NCBI GenBank assembly: GCA_951813255.1
Contig: OX638353.1
Coordinates: 806,001-870,000 of the forward strand
From: an uncultured Dehalococcoidia bacterium
Lineage (GTDB): Bacteria > Chloroflexota > Dehalococcoidia > Lucifugimonadales > JAAXIE01
Direction: 5' to 3'
Length of the DNA: 64,000 nucleotides
Part shown: positions 25,971-33,938 of the stretch, piece after piece
Layout: the number at the start of each line of letters is the position of its first letter
Numbering within the stretch: position 1 is the first letter of the stretch
Program-made: the position numbers and the translations under genes
Notes under the pieces: model-generated
What the model was told of the DNA's origin: nothing
Seen by the model: the letters and a program-made list of their open reading frames with translations, nothing else
Databases searched by the model: none

Positions 25971-27239
25971 CTACAGGTTCTCCCACCCGTCCTCCGACAT
26001 CACCTCAGCCCAGCGGTGGTAGAACGCCCGGTGGTTGCTCTCACTGGTCCTGTAGTCGCTGGCCCAAGCCTTGAATTCCTCGTTGAACCCCTCGTGACCC
26101 AACCCCATCTGCAGGTTCACCGGCACCTGGCGTGACATCACTCCACGACAGGTCTGGGTGCACTCCTGCCAGTTGTCCATGTCGTCCTGGTCGAAGGTGC
26201 CGGAAGGACTGAATCCTCGTATTGCGGTCAGGCGTAGGGCTTCCTTCACCTCGGGAGGAGCGTCCTTCTCCACGAAGGCCCAGGAGTAGATTTCAACCTG
26301 CTCGGGCCCTCTAGGGTGCCATACCCGCAGCACTCGCGAGGTGGAGCGATTGAAGGAGAAGTTGGGGAAGAGTGTGCCCACGATGGGCTTGGTGAGATCC
26401 ATACGTGGCCCTAGCCGTTCCCTCACTTCGGAATGGATATCCCGTTCGTACTGGGAAATCACGTCCACCGGTGGGTCTGTGAGGTCATCTGGGCCAATGG
26501 CGATGATGCAGTGGCCGTTCCCCGGCGAGATGAGGTTACCCGTGAAATCCGGCCGCACCGTGGCAGCCCCGCTGAAACCGGTTCGCACCGCCGAGAGGTG
26601 CGTCCATGGCACATGGTACACATCGCCGCCGAAATTCTCGGCAGGGAATTTCCAGTTGCTGGGCACCACCCATTTATTCGTGCCTCCGATGACCTCGACG
26701 CCGTTTTCGCGACGGCCAAAGAAGTTGTCCAGATACCAAGCCATCCCACCCAGGTATTCCTTCAGCGGCGGCGCCGTGGGGTCGAAAGTTGCGAAGATCA
26801 GACCGCAGTAGCTGTCTATCTGGGCAACAGGCACCAAGCCCCACTTGCTTGTGTCCAACTCGTCGTAGTACGCCTCTTTCAGGCTGGGCACCGCGATGAG
26901 CTTGCCATCCGTTCCATATGTCCAGCCGTGGTAGGCGCAGACAAAGGCTGACGCGTTGCCCGAATCCGCGCGGCATACCCGGTTACCCCTGTGTCGGCAG
27001 ACATTGAGAAAGGCGTTGATCTTGCCACTGGCGTCTCTGGTCACCACCACCGGGTCCTCGCCCATATAGGTGGAGAAGAAATCGCCGGGCTTGGCGATCT
27101 GCGTGTCATGACACAGGTAGAGCCAACAGCGGGCGAAAATCTGCTCCATCTCCTGCTGGTAAATCTCCGGCTCCAAAAAGATGTTCCGGTTTACCATGCC
27201 CCGGCTGGAGTCCACCAACGACCTCATATCCGTTGCCAC
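25971..27239 (-). CDS. Rieske non-heme iron oxygenase, alpha subunit (paralogue 1)
   Basis: The 422-residue protein has an N-terminal Rieske domain with CRHRGN (CxH) and CAYHGW (CxxH) about residues 82-104, and a C-terminal catalytic domain whose mononuclear-iron motif is in ENFGGDVYHVPWTH. It should hydroxylate an aromatic ring or demethylate a substrate, taking electrons from a reductase or ferredoxin. Neither the beta subunit nor the redox partner is adjacent, as is common for single-subunit Rieske oxygenases. It is very similar over its whole length to the gene at 49077. The start is GTG after AGGAGGTG. Confidence 0.9.
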   Translation of the reverse strand: MATDMRSLVDSSRGMVNRNIFLEPEIYQQEMEQIFARCWLYLCHDTQIAKPGDFFSTYMGEDPVVVTRDASGKINAFLNVCRHRGNRVCRADSGNASAFVCAYHGWTYGTDGKLIAVPSLKEAYYDELDTSKWGLVPVAQIDSYCGLIFATFDPTAPPLKEYLGGMAWYLDNFFGRRENGVEVIGGTNKWVVPSNWKFPAENFGGDVYHVPWTHLSAVRTGFSGAATVRPDFTGNLISPGNGHCIIAIGPDDLTDPPVDVISQYERDIHSEVRERLGPRMDLTKPIVGTLFPNFSFNRSTSRVLRVWHPRGPEQVEIYSWAFVEKDAPPEVKEALRLTAIRGFSPSGTFDQDDMDNWQECTQTCRGVMSRQVPVNLQMGLGHEGFNEEFKAWASDYRTSESNHRAFYHRWAEVMSEDGWENL

Positions 27240-27417
27240 AACACACCTCCTCGAGGATCTAGTATCAACTTTAACCTACCCCAATCGGGCCAGCAACTTC
27301 CAAATGTCACGGGGCTCCGCTCCCGATGGCTCAAGCAAGGCGCCGTGACAGTATCCCGTTGACAATCTTCAACTGACATGCGCAACATGGATTTGGTCTC
27401 TTTGTCGGGAGTTCGGT

Positions 27418-27636
27418 ATGGCAGCATTGGAACAGCGGGTCAGCTTACTGGAAGGACTCCCGCGTCATCTTGCCACCAAGGAAGATGTGTCAGAGGTCCG
27501 CGTTGAAGTGGCTGAGGTTAGGACGGAAATCGCGAAGTCCGAAAGTCGCATGGTCCGGTGGATGGCCGCTTGGACAATAGGCGGCATGGTCGGTATCACC
27601 GGCCTCGTGATTACTGTAATAGAATTCTTGGGCTGA
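27418..27636 (+). CDS. Small coiled-coil protein with a C-terminal membrane helix
   Basis: The 72-residue product has a heptad-rich N-terminal part (LEQRVSLLEGLPRHLATKEDV, then EVRVEVAEVRTEIAKSESRM) and one hydrophobic helix at about residues 50-70. This layout recalls small tail-anchored proteins such as the haemolysin XhlA type or DUF1640-like coiled coils, but I cannot assign it. It lies alone between two minus-strand genes. A GGGAG-like ribosome site is weakly present. Confidence 0.6.
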   Translation: MAALEQRVSLLEGLPRHLATKEDVSEVRVEVAEVRTEIAKSESRMVRWMAAWTIGGMVGITGLVITVIEFLG

Positions 27637-27703
27637 TGTGGCGGACCCGTGCACCTGAATCCCTCTTGCCGAGCAGATTGCCTACTGACCGTCAACTCTC
27701 ACC

Positions 27704-28660
27704 TCACACCAACGGCTTGACCCTCGACGCAAACTCCTCCATGTGGTGCAGCATCTCCTCAATGCTGCCGCTCAGCCGGGCAAAGTCCACCGTCAGCGTG
27801 CTCACTCCCATCTCCTCATAGCGATGGATGTCGCCAGCAATTTGCTCTGCGCTGCCGGTAAAGGGAGGCCTGTCGCTGCTGGCGTTGGGGCTGCCATCGA
27901 GCCGGTATTGGTGAGTGCGGTAGATGATTTCCACCTCCGACGGTTCCCGGCCGGCGCGACGGCACCGCTCCGCAAGCCGCCCAATGGCTGCCTGCAATTG
28001 TTCGGGGTTGTGCAACGGGAACTGAGGGTTGGAGCCGATGGGTGACCAGCCGTTGCCCAACTCTGCTGCCCGCCGCAACGCCCTCGGGCTTTCGCCCCCT
28101 ATCCAGATTGGTGGATGTGGCTTCTGGACTGGCTTGGGCAGGAAGCTGATGTTGCTGAACTGGCAGTATTTCCCGTCAAAGGACGGTTCATCGCTGGTCC
28201 AGAGTTCCTTGAACACCCGGATGTACTCGTCGGTCACATCGCCCCGCTCCTCAAAGGGAGGTAGGCCCAGTGCCTCGAACTCCTCGCGCATCCATCCAGC
28301 ACCGACCCCCAGCACCACGCGACCCTGTGAGAGCATGTCCAGCGTGGACAGCATCTTGGCTGTGAGCACCGGGTTGCGGTGGGGAACGATCATCACGCTG
28401 GTGCTCAAGCGTATGCGGCTGGTCTGCCCAGCCATGAAGGACAGTGTAGTCAACTGCTCGATAGCTTCACCTGTCACGCCACCGGGGAACTCACCGCCCT
28501 CGGTGTAGGGATATGTGGAATCGATGTCCCTTGGCACCACTATGTGGTCTGGGGCCACCACCAAATCGAATCCAAGTTCCTCGCCCTTGCGGGCCATGGC
28601 CGATACCGCCTCGGATGCTGTGAGGGGGCCGCGCCCCGTGATGCCGAAACCTAACTTCAT
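27704..28660 (-). CDS. LLM-class F420-dependent oxidoreductase
   Basis: The 318-residue luciferase-like protein begins MKLGFGITGRGPLTA and has LVVAPDHIVVPRDIDSTYPY, RIRLSTSVMIVPHRNPVLTAKMLSTLDMLSQGRVVLGVGAGW and PPIWIGGESPRALRRAAELGNGW. This closely matches the Rv2161c-like subgroup of predicted F420-dependent oxidoreductases. Substrate unknown. AGGAGGACCACC precedes the ATG. The RraA-like gene is immediately upstream on the same strand, so the two are probably co-transcribed. Confidence 0.88.
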   Translation of the reverse strand: MKLGFGITGRGPLTASEAVSAMARKGEELGFDLVVAPDHIVVPRDIDSTYPYTEGGEFPGGVTGEAIEQLTTLSFMAGQTSRIRLSTSVMIVPHRNPVLTAKMLSTLDMLSQGRVVLGVGAGWMREEFEALGLPPFEERGDVTDEYIRVFKELWTSDEPSFDGKYCQFSNISFLPKPVQKPHPPIWIGGESPRALRRAAELGNGWSPIGSNPQFPLHNPEQLQAAIGRLAERCRRAGREPSEVEIIYRTHQYRLDGSPNASSDRPPFTGSAEQIAGDIHRYEEMGVSTLTVDFARLSGSIEEMLHHMEEFASRVKPLV

Positions 28661-28708
28661 GGTGGTCCTCCTGGAGCCGGATGGACTGGGGCAATCGTTG
28701 CCTTATGC

Positions 28709-29434
28709 TCAGGACGGTCGCTTCTTGCCCGTCTTTTCTTCATATAGCTGCCACGTGCGCTCGTTGAAGGGGTAGTACTTCCCTGGAGAGCAGCGCTCCA
28801 CTTCTAACTGGGCCTTGATGACCTCCTCCACCTCTTCCCTTTGGTGCGCGATCTCGATCACCTCGTCCACCACTGCGTGAGGCACCACTACCGCCCCATC
28901 ATCATCTCCCACGATGGCGTCGCCGGGCCTCACCAGCACCCCACCGCACTGGATGGCATCGTTCACCTGCCATGGCCAGAACTCAGCTGGCCCCTGCTTC
29001 GCCGTGGTGCTGGCGGAGTACACGGGGAAACCGTACTCCTTGAGTACGTTGCTGTCGCGCGCCGCCCCGTCCGTCACCAGCCCGCCCACCTGCCGCTGCA
29101 TCAAGCGCATGAACTTGATGTCGCCACCGATGGAGCTGTACTTCCAGCCCATGGCATCAATGACAAGCACCTCGCCCGGCCCGCACAACTCGATGGCCAC
29201 GTACTCAGCTGACTGGTCCCCTTGAGGCTTGTCCCGTGCCAAGTCCGGCCGGTGGGGCACGAACCGTAGGGTGACGGCGCGGCCTGCCATCTTCTGGCCG
29301 GGTTGCAGGGGACGCGCCCCGTGGATATAACTCATGGGCCACCCCTTGACCCACAGGCCGTCGATAAGGGTCTGGGTGGGTATTTCGAGCAGCGTCCGCA
29401 GGGTGGAGTCGGGAATGGCCGGTGCAGTAGTCAT
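28709..29434 (-). CDS. RraA-like / HMG-type class II aldolase family protein
   Basis: The 241-residue protein matches the RraA/4-hydroxy-4-methyl-2-oxoglutarate aldolase family: GRAVTLRFVP, PGEVLVIDAMG, GGLVTDGAARDSNVLKEYGFPVYS (including the metal-binding Asp/Arg segment) and VRPGDAIVGDDDGAVVVPH. Family members are pyruvate-releasing aldolases or oxaloacetate decarboxylases of aromatic degradation; the classical RNase E inhibitor RraA is a relative. The Rieske and F420-type genes next to it fit a catabolic role. Its upstream region contains word array 1. Confidence 0.88.
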   Translation of the reverse strand: MTTAPAIPDSTLRTLLEIPTQTLIDGLWVKGWPMSYIHGARPLQPGQKMAGRAVTLRFVPHRPDLARDKPQGDQSAEYVAIELCGPGEVLVIDAMGWKYSSIGGDIKFMRLMQRQVGGLVTDGAARDSNVLKEYGFPVYSASTTAKQGPAEFWPWQVNDAIQCGGVLVRPGDAIVGDDDGAVVVPHAVVDEVIEIAHQREEVEEVIKAQLEVERCSPGKYYPFNERTWQLYEEKTGKKRPS

Positions 29435-29494
29435 GGTTTCGACCTCGCGTTCAATCTTAGGGGGGCGGGTTGGGGGTCAATGTGGGGGGTTCAA

Positions 29495-29695
29495 AATGTC
29501 ACAATGTCACACCGATCGTAGCTAAAATCGTGTTTTTGTAGCTGAAAAGTGTGTCATTTGTGACATTCTCCTAGCTGGCCAGATACGGGCAGGGTGTGAC
29601 ATTTCTCAGATACGAAAAATGTCACAGATTTTGGAAAGTGTGACATTTGTGACATTTTCGTAGCTGACCAGAGTGTCACAGTGTGACATTTTTGA
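29495..29695. repeat. Word array 1: nine TGTGACA/TGTCACA words on a shared scaffold
   Basis: Within about 190 bases the heptamer TGTGACA or its complement occurs exactly nine times (starts near 29497, 29505, 29559, 29595, 29620, 29639, 29648, 29674, 29682), plus near-matches. Interspersed are scaffold motifs CTAGCTGGCCAGATACG (29571-29587), CAGATACGAAA (29607-29617) and TCGTAGCTGACCAG (29658-29671). The same scaffold with other words is found near 39.0 and 47.5 kb. It lies between the RraA-like and cupin genes. Confidence 0.85.
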
Positions 29696-29720
29696 CAGGC
29701 TCCTTTGGAGGGCGATTTGG

Positions 29721-29774
29721 GGCCCTTCGACTCGGCTCAGGGCAGGCCCTTCGACTTGGCTCAGGACGAAGGGA
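29721..29774. repeat. Tandem CCTTCGACTYGGCTCAGG repeat
   Basis: Two 24-base units (GGCCCTTCGACTCGGCTCAG.. and GGCCCTTCGACTTGGCTCAG..) lie in tandem; CCCTTCG and CGAAGGG also form an inverted pair at the second unit. A related motif in inverse orientation occurs at about 62088-62127. Such CTTCGAC..GCTCAGGA sequences are a common intergenic repeat type in many bacteria; I cannot assign a function. Confidence 0.75.
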
Positions 29775-30076
29775 GAGGGAATGACGGTGGCACAGGGTTG
29801 GGCGGTTGCTGAGGGATATGCTTGGTGCGTTCATCGGGGATATGGTACATTAGTTCGGGCGGTTTTACAAGAGGTAGAGTGGCAGGGTCAGTGCGCTGCG
29901 TGGCGCTTGGGTTGAGGTAGCGAGGGGCTGGGAGCATGCCCTCGCACCGCGCACCGACCAGCTATCGAAGCCCTGGGGCAGTGCCAGCTTGTTGATTTTG
30001 GCAGTGCACTTGACTATCATTCTGTGAAGGCTCGTAAACCTTGGCGGTACGCCAAACAATTGCTAGGAGGTGACCA

Positions 30077-30646
30077 GTGGCCACTGTAGCAACGACACAG
30101 ACTATGGCGAAATTTGTAGAGGGCATCCGCGACGTCTTCGCTTCCACGGGCGATCCTCGTGAGCAGGCGCAGCGGGTGGCCGCCCATATGCAGGAAGCCC
30201 TCAAGGTTCCCGGCTGGCTTGAAGAGGCGATTAACCTGCCCCCGGCAGAGGGCTACGGCCGCGTCGACCTCCATCAAGACGAGGAATACGGCCACCCCGG
30301 CCCCGGCTTCCTTCTGATGTGTTCGATCCAACACCCCGGCCAGGACAACTGGCCCCACGACCACGGCAGTTCCTGGGTCGTCTACGGCGTGTATGAGGGC
30401 GCCATCGAGCAGGTGAAGTGGGGCTGGGTCTACGACCAGGGGAAGTGGACCACCCCGCATCTGGAGCGCTACCAGGACTACGTGGAGAACCCCGGCGACG
30501 TGGCCTTCTTCCTGCCCGGCGAGATCCACAACACCCGCAACATCACCGAAGGGCGTTCAGTGGTAGTGCGCGTCGAGGGCCAAGAACTCTCCCGCGTACC
30601 GCGTCACCGCTACAACCCCGAGACTGGCGAGGCCAGCCTCTACTAG
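30077..30646 (+). CDS. Cupin-fold protein (cysteine-dioxygenase-like)
   Basis: The 189-residue protein has a cupin metal motif NWPHDHGSSWVVYGVYEGAIEQ (His-x-His and the later Glu/His) and a second motif PGEIHNTRN. The layout resembles cysteine dioxygenase-type cupins and other 2-oxoacid or thiol dioxygenases. Substrate unknown. It starts with GTG, with AGGAGGTGA just upstream. The gene ends in a strong terminator hairpin. It stands alone between word array 1 and convergent phosphatase genes. Confidence 0.72.
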   Translation: MATVATTQTMAKFVEGIRDVFASTGDPREQAQRVAAHMQEALKVPGWLEEAINLPPAEGYGRVDLHQDEEYGHPGPGFLLMCSIQHPGQDNWPHDHGSSWVVYGVYEGAIEQVKWGWVYDQGKWTTPHLERYQDYVENPGDVAFFLPGEIHNTRNITEGRSVVVRVEGQELSRVPRHRYNPETGEASLY

Positions 30647-30670
30647 GCGGCCTTTACTCACCGCGAAAAT

Positions 30671-30702
30671 AAAGAGGGCGCCGACAATCCGGCGCCCTCT
30701 TT
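30671..30702 (+). terminator. Strong bidirectional intrinsic terminator
   Basis: A perfect 13-base-pair stem (AAAGAGGGCGCCG / CGGCGCCCTCTTT) closes the loop ACAATC. T-runs lie on both sides, so it can end the cupin transcript and the convergent phosphatase transcript. Confidence 0.92.
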
Positions 30703-30736
30703 GCTTGTCCGATCTGGCAACGGTTTTGAGGGAGTC

Positions 30737-31282
30737 TTACTCCCCCACCTTCCACGACCGCACCAGGTCCCTCTGAATCTCACTCTCCGGCGACGGCACA
30801 TGCGCGTTGGGGTCATTAGCCCGCAGCCGCTGTATCATATCCAGTGCCCTCTCCCCCACCGCTATATCATGTCTCGCCAGATAACACCCCACTACCGATC
30901 CCGTCCGCCCGATGCCCGCCAGACAGTGCACATACACGGGCTTCCCACCCTCAATGGCAGCATCGACGTCATCCAGTATCGACTTCATCCGCTCCCGCGT
31001 TGGTATCCCAAGATCAGTGACCGGATTATGCGAGTAGCTCACATCGATCCCCATCTCGCCTGCAATGCTTGCAAGGCGTGAGGGGTAGTCTATGGGCCTC
31101 CCATAGTTGTCCAGCCTCGCCTCCTCCACCAGGTTCACCACATGACGCACCCCTGCGTCCACAAGCGCCTGCAACTTATCCTGGCACGTCTCCGGGTCCC
31201 GGTCTCCCGGGTAATACCCTGCCAGCAACTTGCCCGGCAGCACCCAGTACGAACGCTCATAGGGAGTGTTGGGAGTGCTCAT
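30737..31282 (-). CDS. Dual-specificity phosphatase-like protein (copy 2)
   Basis: The 181-residue protein carries the phosphatase P-loop VHCLAGIGRTGSVVGCYL (Cys-x5-Arg), preceded by PVTDLGIPT, the general-acid region. It is a member of the cysteine-based dual-specificity or tyrosine phosphatase family and could dephosphorylate protein or small phospho-ligands. The starting Met sits at 31282 with GGAGG upstream, two bases after the stop of its paralogue. The two proteins share N-terminal ERSYW and PGKLLAGYYPG segments. They look like a tandem duplicate. Confidence 0.85.
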   Translation of the reverse strand: MSTPNTPYERSYWVLPGKLLAGYYPGDRDPETCQDKLQALVDAGVRHVVNLVEEARLDNYGRPIDYPSRLASIAGEMGIDVSYSHNPVTDLGIPTRERMKSILDDVDAAIEGGKPVYVHCLAGIGRTGSVVGCYLARHDIAVGERALDMIQRLRANDPNAHVPSPESEIQRDLVRSWKVGE

Positions 31283-31284
31283 CC

Positions 31285-31833
31285 CTATTCCCCCTCCTTC
31301 CAAGACCTTACCATACCCCGCTGTGCCTCCGTATTGGGCGACTGTGCCCGCAAGAAGGGGTCCTTGGCCCGCAACTCACGTATGCGCTCGATGGCTTTGT
31401 CGCCCACTGCCAAACCGTGGCGCGACATGTAGCACCCCACGACGGTCCCCGTGCGCCCAATCCCACCCATGCAATGGACGTACACGGGACGCCCCGCGCC
31501 AATGGCCCGGTCGATGTCATCAAGTATCGACTTCATCACCTCCCGCGACGGTATGTCCTGGTCCACGATGGGTTGAACAACATGCGTCACATTGATGCCA
31601 GCGTCCTTGGCGATGCTCATAAGCTGGTCCCGGTAAGGGACGACGTCACTCTTATCCGCGGGGTGCTGCGTCTCTTTCATCAGGTTGACCACATGCCGGA
31701 CACCACACTCCAGAAGCAATTCCAGCTTGGCTTGGGCCGTCGCCTCATCAGGAGCGCCGGGATAATACCCAGCCATCAGCTTGCCGGGGTCCGCCCAATA
31801 CGAGCGCTCGAATGGCAGTTCAGGTGTGGTCAT
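31285..31833 (-). CDS. Dual-specificity phosphatase-like protein (copy 1)
   Basis: The 182-residue paralogue of the downstream protein has the P-loop VHCMGGIGRTGTVVGCYM with the catalytic Cys and Arg, PVYVH before it and QPIVDQDIPSREVM as the acid loop. Between copies the active-site segment is nearly identical while the flanks have diverged. The ATG is preceded by GGAGG. Both copies lie head to tail, with the alcohol dehydrogenase gene upstream on the same strand. Confidence 0.86.
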   Translation of the reverse strand: MTTPELPFERSYWADPGKLMAGYYPGAPDEATAQAKLELLLECGVRHVVNLMKETQHPADKSDVVPYRDQLMSIAKDAGINVTHVVQPIVDQDIPSREVMKSILDDIDRAIGAGRPVYVHCMGGIGRTGTVVGCYMSRHGLAVGDKAIERIRELRAKDPFLRAQSPNTEAQRGMVRSWKEGE

Positions 31834-31859
31834 CTACACTCCTCCATACAAGTCAACCA

Positions 31860-32960
31860 TTAAGGCACCAGCATCGCCCTCGTCACCTGCGTCTCCCGCT
31901 GATGCCACTCCGACTGCGCGAACGCCTCGTTCACCTGGTCCAACGGGAACTTGTGGGAGACAATCTTGTGGAAGGGCAGCTTGTCCTGGGTTCGCACGAG
32001 GAAGTCCAGCAGCTTGGGCATCAGCGAAGGCCGGTACATGCGCGATCCCAGTATGTTCTTCCCCGACAGCAACGTTGACGGATCGATCGACACCTCGCGC
32101 CCCGGCACGATGTCTCCGATCTCCACGAAGGTGCCCCCGTTGCTCAGCATCTGCAGGCCCTCCGCCATCAACTCCGCCAGCCCCACCAACTCCATCACGA
32201 CGTCCGCGCCCTGCCCGTTGGTCAGTTCACGCACTCGCGCCACTCGCGTCTCCCGCGTGTTGTATTCCTCGATGTTGATGGTGTGGTCCGCCCCGAACTC
32301 CTCCGCCAGCTCCAGCCGTCCCTGCAATCGGTCCAGCACAATCACCCGGTCCACTCCCATGTCCTTCGCCATGGCCGTCGCGTGCAGCCCCAGACCGCCA
32401 GCCCCCTGTATCACCACGTACTGCCCCTCGCCAGCATCCGCCCGCATCAACCCCTGCGTCACCGTCCCCATGGCGCAGTTCAGCGGCCCCAGAAGCTCAT
32501 CGGGCAACTCGTCCGGCACCTTGAACACAGGATGCCGTGGCGGCAGGTACAGGTAGTCCGCATACGTGCCAGTGAAGTAGGGATGTATCCCAGCAGTGGG
32601 ATACGCCCGGTTCACGCACCAGTTCGTATCCCCCCGCAGGCACAAATGGCACCGGTAGCACGGGAACACCGCGTAATACACCACCCTGTCCCCCTCAGCC
32701 AGTGGCTTTCCCAGCGAGTCCGTGCTCACCCCTGCTCCCAGCTTGTCGATCATCCCCGTCCCCTCATGGCCCATCACCCTGCCCGTCGGAGGCAGCGGCA
32801 TGTTCACCATGTCCCCCCGCCAAGCATGCAGGTCCGACCCGCACACCCCCGCCTGCGTCATGCGCAGCACCACCGCACCCGGCTCCGGGTCGGGCACGTC
32901 ATACTCCTCGATTTCAAACGGCCGGTTGTACTCCTTGCACACCACGATACGGCCCTTCAT
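31860..32960 (-). CDS. Zinc-dependent alcohol dehydrogenase (MDR family)
   Basis: The 366-residue medium-chain dehydrogenase has the catalytic zinc region AGVCGSDLHAWRGD and MGHEGTGMIDKLG, four structural-zinc cysteines in CYRCHLCLRGDTNWC, and the NAD(P) motif IQGAGGLGLHATAMAKDMG. It should oxidise an alcohol or polyol; L-threonine- or sorbitol-type relatives are similar. The substrate cannot be deduced. The two phosphatase genes follow on the same strand within 30 bases, so an operon is likely. A good AGGAG site precedes the ATG. Confidence 0.9.
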   Translation of the reverse strand: MKGRIVVCKEYNRPFEIEEYDVPDPEPGAVVLRMTQAGVCGSDLHAWRGDMVNMPLPPTGRVMGHEGTGMIDKLGAGVSTDSLGKPLAEGDRVVYYAVFPCYRCHLCLRGDTNWCVNRAYPTAGIHPYFTGTYADYLYLPPRHPVFKVPDELPDELLGPLNCAMGTVTQGLMRADAGEGQYVVIQGAGGLGLHATAMAKDMGVDRVIVLDRLQGRLELAEEFGADHTINIEEYNTRETRVARVRELTNGQGADVVMELVGLAELMAEGLQMLSNGGTFVEIGDIVPGREVSIDPSTLLSGKNILGSRMYRPSLMPKLLDFLVRTQDKLPFHKIVSHKFPLDQVNEAFAQSEWHQRETQVTRAMLVP

Positions 32961-33124
32961 GTGACACTCCTCTCCTGTCGTTCACGCGACCATACTGGCA
33001 TGTGGCCCCATTGGCCCCCATATCGGCCCATATCGGACAATCCGCAGGGTAAAATAGCACGGCGGCCTGCCAAAGAATAGTAGCGCACGGTCCGTGTTGA
33101 AGTCTGGGCTCTTGGAGGGAAACC

Positions 33125-33868
33125 ATGCCCGATGCCTTGGGGTGGCGCAAGAAGTTCGGTGTGCTGGCCCCCAGCACCAACACCATCGTCGAGCCCGACT
33201 TCTACCGCATGGGCGTGCCCGGCGTAACCTCCCACTTCTCCCGCATTCACATCCGCGACCAGGACCTCAGCACCGACGCCGCCTTCGAGGCCCTCATGAT
33301 CCAGATACGCGAGGAGATCGGCTTTGCCGTCGAGCGCGTCATGACCGCCGAGCCCGACTACATGGTCATGGGCATGAGCTCCGAGACCTTCTGGGGTGGC
33401 GTCGAGGGCAACCGCCAGTTCCAGCAGCGCATCATGGATCTCAGCGGCCTCCAGGTCGCCACCGGTGCCGAGGCTTGCGAACGCTCTCTCAACAACTTCA
33501 AGGCCAAGCGCATCGGCGTCGTCACCCCCTACCAGCCCGTCGGCGACCAGAACGTCCGCCGCTTCTTCAGCGAGTTGGGCTTCGAGGTCGAGGAACTGGT
33601 CGGCCTCCGCTGCCCCACCGCCGTCTCCATCGCCCACGTCCAGGAAGACGAGCTCCGCCAAGCCCTCATCAAGGTCAACACCGACCGCGTCGACGCCCTC
33701 GTCCAAGCCGGCACCAACCTCAGCATGGTCGACTTGGCCGACGAAGCCGAACGCTGGCTCGACAAACCCGTAATCGCCATCAACGCCGCCACCTGGTGGC
33801 TCTCCCTACGCAACAACGGCATAGACGATCAGCTTCAGGGGTGCACCCGCTTGTTGAGGGAGTTCTGA
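33125..33868 (+). CDS. Asp/Glu racemase superfamily protein (maleate isomerase / arylmalonate decarboxylase-like)
   Basis: The 247-residue protein begins FGVLAPSTNTIVEPDFYRMGVPGV, the usual N-terminus of maleate cis-trans isomerase and arylmalonate decarboxylase relatives, and has KRIGVVTPYQPVGDQNVRRFF and AINAATWW. At the two positions that normally hold the catalytic cysteines I read GMSSETF and QAGTNL, without Cys. This suggests either an altered chemistry, as in decarboxylases with one Cys, or an inactive or regulatory relative. It heads a run including the TGA-interrupted AhpD-like gene and two amidohydrolases. Confidence 0.8.
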   Translation: MPDALGWRKKFGVLAPSTNTIVEPDFYRMGVPGVTSHFSRIHIRDQDLSTDAAFEALMIQIREEIGFAVERVMTAEPDYMVMGMSSETFWGGVEGNRQFQQRIMDLSGLQVATGAEACERSLNNFKAKRIGVVTPYQPVGDQNVRRFFSELGFEVEELVGLRCPTAVSIAHVQEDELRQALIKVNTDRVDALVQAGTNLSMVDLADEAERWLDKPVIAINAATWWLSLRNNGIDDQLQGCTRLLREF

Positions 33869-33938
33869 TGACAACGATTCTCGTATCATGTGCAGCAGTG
33901 CACCCACGCCCGGAACGTAGAAGAATGCGAGGTGAGTC

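Noticed and set aside
29495..29695. CRISPR array
   Set aside because: Words are only seven bases, occur in both orientations and have irregular spacing; no cas gene is nearby.
32283..33080. Long plus-strand frame over the alcohol dehydrogenase and its promoter
   Set aside because: It is rich in His, Pro and Arg, typical of an antisense shadow; the zinc dehydrogenase on the other strand is well supported.
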